Both the position numbers and the translations under genes were made by a program. Positions 43,383 to 51,756 of a DNA stretch of 64,000 bases are shown piece after piece. Numbering within the stretch: position 1 is the stretch's first letter; the number at the start of each line of letters is the position of its first letter. The stretch covers positions 2,728,001 to 2,792,000 of the forward strand of contig NZ_CP031848.1 of NCBI RefSeq assembly GCF_003441595.1, given 5' to 3'. The notes beneath the pieces are model-generated. The model was not told where the DNA came from, did no database searches, and saw only the letters and a list, made by a program, of their open reading frames with translations. Origin of the DNA: Marinobacter sp. Arc7-DN-1 (GTDB lineage Bacteria > Pseudomonadota > Gammaproteobacteria > Pseudomonadales > Oleiphilaceae).

Positions 43383-44149
43383 ACAGTTTCTCCTTTCTCA
43401 ACAGGGGTTGAGGTTGTGTCGGTGTCGATACCGAGCAGGTTCAGAACGTCGCGACGGATATCGGCGAATGCTGACAGGTCGTGGGTTTTGGGAATGTGGC
43501 CCAGGGTAATTTCCTTGAGCACAACGGCTGGGCGGTTGCTGAACACCAGCACCCGGTCGGCCAGGTACAGGGCTTCGTCGACATCGTGGGTGACCAGGAC
43601 CACCGTCGGACGCTCTTCCTCGATCAGGTCTTTCAGCACGCTTTGCAGGGTCATCCGTGTGAGGGCATCGAGGGCGCCAAACGGTTCATCCAGCAGCAGC
43701 ACCTGGGGCCGGGCAATGAAGGCCCGCGCCAGGGCACAACGCTGGCGCATGCCACCGGACACCTGGTGCGGGTAATAGTCCTCGAAACCGGTGAGTTTTA
43801 CCCGGCCCAGCCATTTGTGGGCATCTTCCCGGGCGGCCTGCTTTGGCTGGTTCTGGAATTCCAGGGCCAGAGCCACGTTCTCGAGCAGCGTCATCCACGG
43901 GTAGAGAGCGTGTTCCTGAAACACCAGGGTCCGCTCCGGTGAGGGGTTCGAGACGCTTTTGCCATCGGCCGTCAGCGTACCGGTAGAGGCACCCTGCAAG
44001 CCCGCGACCATGTGCAGCAGGGTGGACTTGCCGCAGCCGGACGGGCCAACGAGCGCCACTATTTCTCCGGTTTGGATGGTGGTGTCGAACTGTTTGATCA
44101 CGTTCAGGTCGCCAAAGCTTTTGGTCACCTGGTCGAAATGGAGTTCCAT
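43379..44149 (-). CDS. ABC transporter ATPase (SsuB/TauB type)
   Basis: A 256-residue ATPase with GPSGCGKST (Walker A), VSGGMRQRCALARAF (signature), LLLDEPFGALDALTR (Walker B and D-loop) and VLVTHDVDEALYLADRV (H-loop). It is the first gene of the operon ATPase, binding protein, permease. The AT-rich upstream region (44150-44230) carries an inverted repeat. Confidence 0.92.
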   Translation of the reverse strand: MELHFDQVTKSFGDLNVIKQFDTTIQTGEIVALVGPSGCGKSTLLHMVAGLQGASTGTLTADGKSVSNPSPERTLVFQEHALYPWMTLLENVALALEFQNQPKQAAREDAHKWLGRVKLTGFEDYYPHQVSGGMRQRCALARAFIARPQVLLLDEPFGALDALTRMTLQSVLKDLIEEERPTVVLVTHDVDEALYLADRVLVFSNRPAVVLKEITLGHIPKTHDLSAFADIRRDVLNLLGIDTDTTSTPVEKGETV

Positions 44150-44171
44150 ATAACCCGCCAGAATATGTTTA

Positions 44172-44188
44172 TATTCTAAAAAAGAATA
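44172..44188. promoter_or_regulatory. AT-rich inverted repeat before the sulfonate-type operon
   Basis: TATTCT and AGAATA flank a 5-A spacer, 23 bp upstream of the ATPase start in a markedly AT-rich stretch. It could be an operator of a LysR-type (CysB/Cbl-like) or other regulator. The assignment is speculative. Confidence 0.4.
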
Positions 44189-44324
44189 ACTAATCTCTAT
44201 TTTATAACTACGAAGCGTTGTATAAAAGTGGATTATGCACTTTTACCTATTCGAGGACACTGGCGGGGAATCCCGGCTGGGGAATTGCGCCAGTTCTGCA
44301 AGGAGATAAGATCAGAGTGAAGTG

Positions 44325-44348
44325 GCCGGGCCGTGAGAGCGGCCCGGC
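44325..44348. terminator. GC hairpin after fadE
   Basis: GCCGGGCCG and CGGCCCGGC pair around a 6-nt loop, 16 bp beyond the fadE stop on the minus strand. There is no T run, so it may stabilise the mRNA 3' end or need Rho. Confidence 0.45.
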
Positions 44349-44363
44349 AGGCAGAGACTGGAC

Positions 44364-46865
44364 TCACTCCCGGGCGGGGCGCTCAACGACCTTGCGTTTG
44401 CCCTTGGCACAACGGGACAGGGCCTTAAGGCCATCACCATCGAAGGCATCTACACGGATAACGTCATAGAGCGCCGTCAGCGCCTCCAGCAGCTTGTCGC
44501 ACTCATCCGCCTTGACGACGCCCTCGGCGCAGGCCCAGTCCACCAGTTCCTTGCGTTGGTGGCCCATCAGCAGGGCGATGCCATCCAGTTCGTCTTCGTT
44601 CCGGTTGCGGATTGCTTCATGCAGCCGGCTGCGCATCTCTGCGGTCTCGTTGGCCAGTCTGTAGGCATTGAGTACCCGCCCCAGGGGATCTTCCGGGTCC
44701 ATGGTGGTGTAGGCGCCACGGCTGATCCGCTGACGCACGGGGGTGTCCTTCACAATACTTTCAGCCACTCTGGCGCCGAGCTTGTCGTCCGGACCATTGA
44801 GCCCGGTGGCGCCCAACGGGAATACCAGCAGGCGCAGTGGCCAGCGCAGGGCCGGAACCGGGAAGTTGATGATGGCTTCGCGCATGGAACCCTGAAGATC
44901 CCGCAGGCAGGTTTTCAGGCACCATTCCACCAGTGGTCGCTGGTCATCCGGGTAGCCCTCCTCGTGCCATTGTTTGATCACGGCAGTGGCGTAGTACAGG
45001 TGTACCAGGCAGTCTGCCATGCGGCCTGAGAGCCGTTGCCGGGCCTTGAGGCCGCCACCTACCGTCAGCAGGGTCACGTCGGTCATCAGCGCGAATGCGG
45101 CCGAGAACCGGGCCAGTTGCCGGTAGCAGGGCTTGATATCACCCTGGCGCGGCACCGATTCGATCCAGCCCCGGGTCAGGCCCAGCAGCAAGGCCCGCAG
45201 GGCGTTGCGGGTGGTATGGGCCAGGTGGCGGTAGAAAATGCCGTCGAATGTCTTCGCGGCCTTGTCTTCATCCTCCATGCCGGCCGCTTCGATTTCCTCC
45301 ACGATAAAGGGATGGCAGCGGATGGAGCCCTGGCCGAAGATCATCAGGCTGCGGGTGAGGATGTTGGCGCCCTCCACGGTGATGCCAATGGGCACCGCCT
45401 GGTAGGCCCGGGCCAGGAAATTGCGCGGGCCGGTGATCACGCCCCGGCCCGCCACAACATCCATGGCGTGGTTGATCACTTCCCGCATCAGGTCGGTGTT
45501 GCGGTACTTCAGCACGGCCGAGGGCACGGAGGGCCTGCCCCCCCGGTCGAGCATACCGGAAGTGAGCAGCCGGGCCGCGTCCATCATGTAAGTGTAGCCG
45601 GCAATTGGCTCCAGGGCTTCCTGTACGCCCTCAAACTGGCTGATGGAACGGCCGAACTGCTCCCGGGTGTAAGCGTAGGACCCGGTGGCAAGGCTGGCCA
45701 CCTTGCCGGCGCCGGTGCCCAGGGCGGGCAGGGAGATGGAACGGCCGATGGAGAGGCACTCCAGCAGCATGGTCCAGCCCTTGCCGAGCATGTCCTGGCC
45801 GCCGATGACCTGGTCCATGGGAATGAAGACATCGCTGCCCCAGGTTGGCCCGTTCATGAACACGGTGTTCATGGGCAGGTGGCGGGCGCCGGCATTGACG
45901 CCCTCGGTCTCCCGCGGGACCAGCACGCAGGTCACACCGATCTCATCATTATCGCCGAGCAGCTTGTCCGGGTCATAGACCTTGATGGCCAGGCCAATCA
46001 GTGTGGCCACCGGTGCCAGGGTAATATAGCGCTTGTTCCAGGTGACCTTCAGGCCCAGTACTTCCTTGCCGTTCCATTCACCCGTGCAGACGATGCCCTT
46101 GTCCGGAATGGCGCCTGCATCGGAGCCGGCCACCGGCGAGGTCAGGGCAAAGCACGGAATCTCGTCGCCGCCGGCCAGTCTTGGCAGGTAGTGCTTTTTC
46201 TGCTCATCGGTGCCGTAGTGCATCAGCAGCTCGCCGGGGCCCAGCGAATTGGGCACCATCACGGTGACGGCGGCCGACACACTGCGGGTGGAGATTTTCA
46301 TCACGATTTCCGAGTGGGCGGTGTTGGAGAAACCCAGGCCACCGTCCTCTTTCGGGATCACCAGGCCGAAAAAACCCTTTTCCCGGATGAATTTCCAGAC
46401 CTTGTCCGGCAGGTCGTACTGTTCGTGGGTAATTTTCCAATCGTCCAGCATGGCGCAGAGCTTTTCCACCGGGCCATCCAGAAAGGCCTGCTCGTCGCTG
46501 GTGAGGTGTGCCGGTTTGGCGTCCAGCAGTTTGTTCCATTTGGGGTTGCCGGAGAAGAGTTCGCCGTCCCAGTCCACAGAGCCGGATTTCAGGGCTTCGG
46601 CTTCGGTATCCGAGAGCTTTGGCAGGCGGCTGCGAACCCAGCCAAGCAGCGGTCGGCTGAGCTTGTCGAGCCGTAAATCGCCGGGAACCGCCAGAATCAG
46701 GGCCAGGGCCAGCAGAGCGCCACCGAAAAGGATGCTGAGAATGTGCCAGTCATCCTGAAACAGACCGATAACTGTGGCAATGGACATCACCAAAGCAGCT
46801 GTGGTGCCGCCGATACCCAGATAAATCAGTATCAGGGCACTGATCAGCAGGAACAGAACACTCAT
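44364..46865 (-). CDS. fadE: Acyl-CoA dehydrogenase FadE
   Basis: The 833-residue protein, close to the 814 of E. coli FadE, has two N-terminal membrane helices (about 2-60) and an acyl-CoA dehydrogenase core (about 120-520). The core shows GFFGLVIPKEDGGLGFSNTAHSE, FALTSPVAGSDAGA, REQFGRSISQFEGVQEAL and TVEGANILTRSLMIFGQG. A FadE-specific C-terminal domain (DUF1974 type) runs to the end. It catalyses the first dehydrogenation of beta-oxidation of fatty acyl-CoA. It stands as a single gene here, consistent with a lipid- or alkane-using lifestyle. Confidence 0.95.
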   Translation of the reverse strand: MSVLFLLISALILIYLGIGGTTAALVMSIATVIGLFQDDWHILSILFGGALLALALILAVPGDLRLDKLSRPLLGWVRSRLPKLSDTEAEALKSGSVDWDGELFSGNPKWNKLLDAKPAHLTSDEQAFLDGPVEKLCAMLDDWKITHEQYDLPDKVWKFIREKGFFGLVIPKEDGGLGFSNTAHSEIVMKISTRSVSAAVTVMVPNSLGPGELLMHYGTDEQKKHYLPRLAGGDEIPCFALTSPVAGSDAGAIPDKGIVCTGEWNGKEVLGLKVTWNKRYITLAPVATLIGLAIKVYDPDKLLGDNDEIGVTCVLVPRETEGVNAGARHLPMNTVFMNGPTWGSDVFIPMDQVIGGQDMLGKGWTMLLECLSIGRSISLPALGTGAGKVASLATGSYAYTREQFGRSISQFEGVQEALEPIAGYTYMMDAARLLTSGMLDRGGRPSVPSAVLKYRNTDLMREVINHAMDVVAGRGVITGPRNFLARAYQAVPIGITVEGANILTRSLMIFGQGSIRCHPFIVEEIEAAGMEDEDKAAKTFDGIFYRHLAHTTRNALRALLLGLTRGWIESVPRQGDIKPCYRQLARFSAAFALMTDVTLLTVGGGLKARQRLSGRMADCLVHLYYATAVIKQWHEEGYPDDQRPLVEWCLKTCLRDLQGSMREAIINFPVPALRWPLRLLVFPLGATGLNGPDDKLGARVAESIVKDTPVRQRISRGAYTTMDPEDPLGRVLNAYRLANETAEMRSRLHEAIRNRNEDELDGIALLMGHQRKELVDWACAEGVVKADECDKLLEALTALYDVIRVDAFDGDGLKALSRCAKGKRKVVERPARE

Positions 46866-46983
46866 GGGGCAGACCTCCGTATCGTGAATTCAATCAGCCA
46901 GAACGTGCTTCTAACCATCGGTCAAAGTTCCTGCAGTTGCAAGGAGAGCCGGCGGGCGCAGGGTTTGGTTCGTATGATCGGCC

Positions 46984-47874
46984 TTAAAAGCTGAGGCCAA
47001 AGATCAGTAATGCCAGTGTGGCCAGCAGCACCGCCACGTTCATTCCAAGAACAGAATTAAGCCGCGGAGGATCCGCCAGGGCGCCCGGCAGCCTGAGGCT
47101 GACCCACAGAGCTGCAGGCGCCGGAACGAGTGCGATGGTGGCCCATACCGGCAACCAGCCTACCAGTATGCCGGCCCCCAGAACGCCGTAACTTCCCAGC
47201 AGCAGAATGCCCACCAGTCTGGCGGCGGCAGGCTGGCCCAGGGTTATCACCAGGTGTCGGCGCCCGACTTTCCGGTCTGCTTCGGCATCCGGTATCTGAT
47301 TGATCAGCAGTAGCTCGCTGACCAGCAGCAAGCTGATGGCAGACACTGCAATGGCCGCAGCGTCAAGGCGGGCACCCAGGGCAATCAGACTGCCCAGAAT
47401 CATTACCGGCCCGAATCCAAGCCCCGGGGCCAGCAGGCAGAGGATGGGCGAGCGGGTAATCCAGCGGGTGTAAGTCAGTACCAGCACCACGCCCGCGGCC
47501 CCGAGCACCAGCATGGTCAGCCCCCGGAGCCAGAGAAAGTACAGGCCGATTGCTATCACCACGGCCAGCGTGCCGAGGGCCGTCAGCAACACGCGTTTTG
47601 CGGCGGTGGGAACCTCTGGAAGCGCCCCGCTGCCGCCGGAAAAAGGCGTGCGCCGGGTGATCAGATCCAGCCCGGAAACAAAGTCCTCGTATTCATTGAG
47701 CAGGTTGACCGCCGCGTGGGCGAGCAGGGCGCCGACCAGAACCAGAAGGGTATCCAGTAACGCCGGTGGCTCGCCCTGTTGCCAGGCCAGTGCCACACCG
47801 AGGCCCGCACACAGGGGGGCGAGCACCAGAAAGTTGGGGCGGGCGGCACGCACGACCGCGACGGTTTCAGACAT
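46984..47874 (-). CDS. UbiA/MenA-family prenyltransferase
   Basis: A 296-residue membrane protein with about eight helices. The first Asp-rich-type motif is modified to NEYEDFVSGLD, and the second is DAEADRKVGRRH. The N terminus (RAARPNFLVLAPLCAGLGVALA) resembles MenA, which prenylates 1,4-dihydroxy-2-naphthoate. No other men genes are in the window, so the aromatic acceptor is unknown. It is 42 bp downstream of the AEC gene on the same strand. Confidence 0.82.
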   Translation of the reverse strand: MSETVAVVRAARPNFLVLAPLCAGLGVALAWQQGEPPALLDTLLVLVGALLAHAAVNLLNEYEDFVSGLDLITRRTPFSGGSGALPEVPTAAKRVLLTALGTLAVVIAIGLYFLWLRGLTMLVLGAAGVVLVLTYTRWITRSPILCLLAPGLGFGPVMILGSLIALGARLDAAAIAVSAISLLLVSELLLINQIPDAEADRKVGRRHLVITLGQPAAARLVGILLLGSYGVLGAGILVGWLPVWATIALVPAPAALWVSLRLPGALADPPRLNSVLGMNVAVLLATLALLIFGLSF

Positions 47875-47916
47875 GGGGTCCTTCCTTAACGAAACAGGGC
47901 TGACTTGATCCGGTGG

Positions 47917-48804
47917 TCAGATGTAACCGGCTGCGAACACCAGCCCGAGCACCACGGGCATCACAACGAGACTACCAAGATTACTCAATAATACCAGTGA
48001 AGCCACCTTATGTGGCTCCTGGCGATATTGTTCAGCCACTATGTAGTTCAGTACCGCCGGTGGCAGGGCGGCGAATACCCACAGCGCCGCGACCTGCATC
48101 CCCGGCAGGTCGAGGATGGCGATCATGGGCCAGGCCAGCAGCAGGCCACTGGCCGGGCAGGCGATTGCACCGAGCATGCCCAGTTTCCAGTCGCTGAAGT
48201 CCACATCCAGCATACGGACGCCCAGAGCAAACAGCATCAGCGGAATACTGACACCCCCAAGCATGTTCAGTGTCTCCAGCAGCCACCCCGGCAGGGGAAC
48301 GGCGGCAAGATTCACCGAGAGCCCGGCCACACTGGCGAGTACGATTGGCAGTTTCAGGCGTTTCACAATGGAGGCATGGTGGTCCAGTATGTACAGACCG
48401 ACAGAGAAGTGCAGCAGCATTTCCACGACGAACAGCACAATCGCCGCTGGCAGGGCCGCATCACCAAAGGCCAGCACCAGCAGGGGAATGCCCATGTTGC
48501 CGGAATTGTTGAACATCATGGGAGGCAGGAAGGTTTTCAGGTTCAGCTTCAGAACCTTTGCCAGCGGATACAGCACGATACCCGAACCAAGCACCACCAC
48601 TGTGGCCGCCAGCGCCAGCTGGGCATAGTCCTGCAGGGGGGCCTTCTGGTCCGCCAGCACCGCAAACACCAGCATGGGCACGAACAGTTCCATGTTGAGA
48701 ACGTTGAGTCCCTGGATATCCGGGGTGCGGTAACGGCCATAAAGGGCACCGCAACCGGCGATCAGGAAAACCGGCAACATGGTGGACAGAATCTGGCCGA
48801 TCAT
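47917..48804 (-). CDS. AEC-family (auxin efflux carrier type) transporter
   Basis: A 295-residue protein with ten predicted helices and the AEC signature: ILSTMLPVFLIAGCGALYGRY, MMFNNSGNMGIPLLVLAFGDAAL (the crossover helix with Asn-Gly) and PPAVLNYIVAEQYRQEPHKVASLVLLSNLGS near the C terminus. Bacterial members transport malonate, malate or similar acids. The start at 48804 was chosen over the frame extension to 48963. It is divergent from the aminotransferase gene. Confidence 0.88.
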   Translation of the reverse strand: MIGQILSTMLPVFLIAGCGALYGRYRTPDIQGLNVLNMELFVPMLVFAVLADQKAPLQDYAQLALAATVVVLGSGIVLYPLAKVLKLNLKTFLPPMMFNNSGNMGIPLLVLAFGDAALPAAIVLFVVEMLLHFSVGLYILDHHASIVKRLKLPIVLASVAGLSVNLAAVPLPGWLLETLNMLGGVSIPLMLFALGVRMLDVDFSDWKLGMLGAIACPASGLLLAWPMIAILDLPGMQVAALWVFAALPPAVLNYIVAEQYRQEPHKVASLVLLSNLGSLVVMPVVLGLVFAAGYI

Positions 48805-49007
48805 TGAACAGGCTCCGACAGGCGTAAGAGAGATAGTGAATGAATAATCCGTTAGGTTCGCAAGTATCGAGCCGGTTGGGCAAGCATTAATCGCAAACGT
48901 TCGACCAAAGCCGGAGGCAACATGGTGTGAGCGGACCAGGTTGCGGTGGCCGGCCAGGCCCACCAGAATACCGGCCTGAGATTCTTAATCTGCTGCGGAG
49001 AGTCCCT

Positions 49008-50213
49008 GTGTCCAGTCCCTTTGATCAGCCTGTTTTCCGGGAACACACCTGTTCGGTCAAATTTGATGCCCGTAGGGCGGTGTTTGGCCGCGATGACGTT
49101 ATTCCGGTGTGGGTTGCCGACATGGACTTTGCCGCTCCTGAGGCTGTTACCCGGGCGCTTAGCGAGCGGGCTGCACACCCGGTGTATGGTTACACACTGT
49201 TCCCGGACAGTCTTTATCGGTCCATGATCGACTGGTTCGCCGACCGACACGGCTGGCAGATCCAGCGGCAATGGATCCTGATGGCACCCGGTGTGGTCCC
49301 GTCCCTGAACGCGGCCTGCATGGCCTATGCCGGGCCGGGCGAGGGTGTCATCATCCAGCCACCGGTGTATCCGCCGTTTTTCAGTTCGATCCGGCACAGT
49401 GGCCGGAAGGTGATCGAGAACCCCCTGGTGCCGGAAGACCCTGACACCGGTGACCCCGGCCATTACCGGATGGATCTGGACCACCTTGAACAGTGCGCCG
49501 CGCGACCGGATGCCCGTATCCTGTTGCTGTGTTCACCCCACAACCCGGTCGGGCGGGTTTGGTCTGATGACGAGCTCAGGGCCGTGCTCGCCATTGCCCG
49601 ACGGCACCAGCTGGTGGTGGTCTCGGATGAGATTCACTGCGACCTGACCTATCGGGACAAGCCCCGCCACACCATGTTGGCCAACCTGGCCGGGCCGGAG
49701 GATGCCCTGGTGATGGCGGTGGCACCCAGCAAGACTTTCAATATGCCCGGCCTGGGGCTGTCCGCGCTGGTGATCCCCGATTCGGACCGGCGCAGCGCCA
49801 TGAAAGCCGTGTTCGCGTCCATGCATCTGCCCCAGTGCAACCCGTTCAGCATCGCCGGCTTCGAAGCCGGTTATCGCCACGGCGGTCCCTGGCTGGATGA
49901 TCTGATGGCATACCTTCAGGCAAACCGGGATTATGTGGTGGAGGCGGTCAGCCAACGGCTGCCGGGCATTCGGGTATCGGCTCCCGAGGGAACCTACCTG
50001 ATGTGGCTGGATTGCCGCGGGCTGGATCTGGACGATGCCGGCCTGAAGCGGTTTTTTGTCCGGGACGCCGGTATCGGCATGAATCCCGGGGTATCGTTTG
50101 GTGATCAGGGCAGCGGCTTCATGCGGCTCAACATCGGCTGCCCCAGAGCCGTGCTTGAAGAGGTTCTTGATCGAATCGAAACCGCACTCGGGAACCTCGG
50201 ACCGGATCACTGA
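49008..50213 (+). CDS. PatB/MalY-type PLP aminotransferase or C-S lyase
   Basis: A 401-residue fold-I PLP enzyme. It has PVWVADMDFAAPEAV near the N terminus, typical of the cystathionine beta-lyase PatB/MalY group, CSPHNPVGRVWS, VVVSDEIHCDLTY, the PLP lysine in APSKTFNMPGLG and a C-terminal FMRLNIGCPR. Likely activity is C-S lysis of cystathionine or other cysteine conjugates, or transamination. Translation starts at GTG 49008 with CGGAGAG 5 nt upstream. It converges on the exported two-repeat protein gene. Confidence 0.87.
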   Translation: MSSPFDQPVFREHTCSVKFDARRAVFGRDDVIPVWVADMDFAAPEAVTRALSERAAHPVYGYTLFPDSLYRSMIDWFADRHGWQIQRQWILMAPGVVPSLNAACMAYAGPGEGVIIQPPVYPPFFSSIRHSGRKVIENPLVPEDPDTGDPGHYRMDLDHLEQCAARPDARILLLCSPHNPVGRVWSDDELRAVLAIARRHQLVVVSDEIHCDLTYRDKPRHTMLANLAGPEDALVMAVAPSKTFNMPGLGLSALVIPDSDRRSAMKAVFASMHLPQCNPFSIAGFEAGYRHGGPWLDDLMAYLQANRDYVVEAVSQRLPGIRVSAPEGTYLMWLDCRGLDLDDAGLKRFFVRDAGIGMNPGVSFGDQGSGFMRLNIGCPRAVLEEVLDRIETALGNLGPDH

Positions 50214-50749
50214 TCCTTCATGGAGCAGTGATTTTGCACCGGTTTCCAGTGGGGTGGTTCGGCTATGCCGGGCAGGTCGCCACTGGTGGGCCGGATTGCC
50301 TCCCAGATCTTGCCACCGTGGCGGGTCAGGCTGCCGACGGTGTAACTTCGGGAGAACAGCCATGGCTCGGGTTGTTCGCACGGCTCCTGAGCCGGGTTAC
50401 GGCTCTGGGCAGTCGACCGCTCACTGTTGCCGGTTTCTGACATGCTTGCATCAGTGTCGACGCGGGCGCCGGACTTGCCGCCGGCGTTGTCGCTTTTGGC
50501 GCCACAGTCCGGAACCGAATCGAGCCGCTTCCAGTTAAATGCCGTTCCCGGTTCCTGCCCTTCGTGCAGTTCACGGGATTCAAACCAGTTTCCCTGATGA
50601 AATACCACAGTGCCTGCCGGGTAGTAGCGGGTAGGCACCCACTTGGCCTGCTCCGGATCACAGGGCTTAGCGGCAGCCGGAAGTGAGAGGCCAGGCATCA
50701 GCAGCACCAGAAAGAGAAGGCTGCGAAAGCGTCGGATGGATTCAGTCAT
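50207..50749 (-). CDS. Exported protein with two carbohydrate-binding-like repeats
   Basis: The 180-residue protein has a signal peptide (LLFLVLLMPGLSLPAAA) and two similar aromatic-rich units of about 40 residues. The first has YYPAGTVVFHQGNWFES, then GTAFNWKRL; the second has SYTVGSLTRHGGKIWEA, then PPHWKPV. A Ser/Asn/Gly-rich linker with acidic residues joins them. The W-Y-x-G-x-V pattern ending in W resembles CBM5/12 chitin-binding modules. A periplasmic or secreted glycan-binding protein is inferred. The start follows AAGGAGACAACC, and its ATG overlaps the end of the EamA gene by 8 bp. Confidence 0.7.
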   Translation of the reverse strand: MTESIRRFRSLLFLVLLMPGLSLPAAAKPCDPEQAKWVPTRYYPAGTVVFHQGNWFESRELHEGQEPGTAFNWKRLDSVPDCGAKSDNAGGKSGARVDTDASMSETGNSERSTAQSRNPAQEPCEQPEPWLFSRSYTVGSLTRHGGKIWEAIRPTSGDLPGIAEPPHWKPVQNHCSMKDQ

Positions 50750-51710
50750 GGTTGTCTCCTTTTGCTTGCTGTTCTTTGATCCGGTAGTTCGCACGTTTGC
50801 CGGTCTGAGTTGCCAGTAGCAGTCCGGCGAGAATCAGCAGACCACCGATGATATGAAACACCCCGAGGGACTCCCCCAGAAAGACACCCGCCAGCACGGA
50901 GGCGAAGACCGGCGTCAGGTACATGAAGATGGCCGCCCGGGCCGGGCCGATTTTATGCACACCGTGATTCCAGAAACCGTAGGCCAGAATGCCCGGGAAA
51001 ATGGCGAAATACAGCAGGGGCAGGGCTGTGTCCCGCGACAGATCGAAACCACCTGCGAAGAAAAACAGATCGGTCAGGTAAAAAGGCAGTATCACCAGGG
51101 TACCCAGAAGTATCTGGGTAGTCAGAAAGGTCAGGGCCGGCAGCGGCACCGCCTGGCGTCGCAGCAGGACCGAAAACAGCCCCCAACTGAAGACCGCCGC
51201 CACCATGATCAGGTCCCCCGGCTGCGCCTGCAGGCCGGTGAGTACCGCAATGTCGCCCCGGGCCACTACGGTGATAATCCCGATGATGGCCAGGGCGATA
51301 CCGAGGGCCTGGATGGGGCGGGTCCGGTCGCCGAGCAGAATCCAGGCCAGCAGTGCCACGAAGATCGGAATGGTGGCGTTGATCAGGGCGATGTTGGTGG
51401 CCGTGGTGGTGGTCGCCGCGAAGTAGAGTAACGAGTTGAAGGCCGCCACGCTGAAGGTCGCCAGGGCAAGCATGGACCCGAAACGCTGGCGAATAACCTG
51501 GCGGTGGCGCCAGACACCCGGAAACCCGAAGGGCAACAGAATGGCGAGTGCAATGATCCAGCGCCAGAAGGACATGGACAGGGGCGGGATGTTCTCAACC
51601 GTGCCCCGGGCGACAACGGCATTGCCGGCCCAGAACAGAGGCGTCAGGACCAGACCAACGTAGGCCAGCCCTGGAGTTCGGGGCAAGATTCCGGCGCTTT
51701 CCGCAGACAC
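50742..51710 (-). CDS. EamA/DMT-family transporter
   Basis: A 322-residue inner-membrane protein with ten helices in two EamA units (LTPLFWAGNAVVARGTVENIPPLSMSFWRWIIAL and AYGFWNHGVHKIGPARAAIFMYLTPVFASVLAG). The start is GTG 51710, with AGGAG 5 nt upstream; the longer frame to 51788 would run into the upstream deacylase gene. The two-repeat exported protein overlaps its stop, so both share a transcript. Its substrate is unknown. Confidence 0.87.
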   Translation of the reverse strand: MSAESAGILPRTPGLAYVGLVLTPLFWAGNAVVARGTVENIPPLSMSFWRWIIALAILLPFGFPGVWRHRQVIRQRFGSMLALATFSVAAFNSLLYFAATTTTATNIALINATIPIFVALLAWILLGDRTRPIQALGIALAIIGIITVVARGDIAVLTGLQAQPGDLIMVAAVFSWGLFSVLLRRQAVPLPALTFLTTQILLGTLVILPFYLTDLFFFAGGFDLSRDTALPLLYFAIFPGILAYGFWNHGVHKIGPARAAIFMYLTPVFASVLAGVFLGESLGVFHIIGGLLILAGLLLATQTGKRANYRIKEQQAKGDNHD

Positions 51711-51756
51711 ACACGCTCCTGTTGGTTGGGTACTGGCCGATAAAACGCATAGGATA

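Noticed and set aside
45036..46676. 546-codon + strand frame
   Set aside because: It is antisense to fadE and has no recognisable domain.
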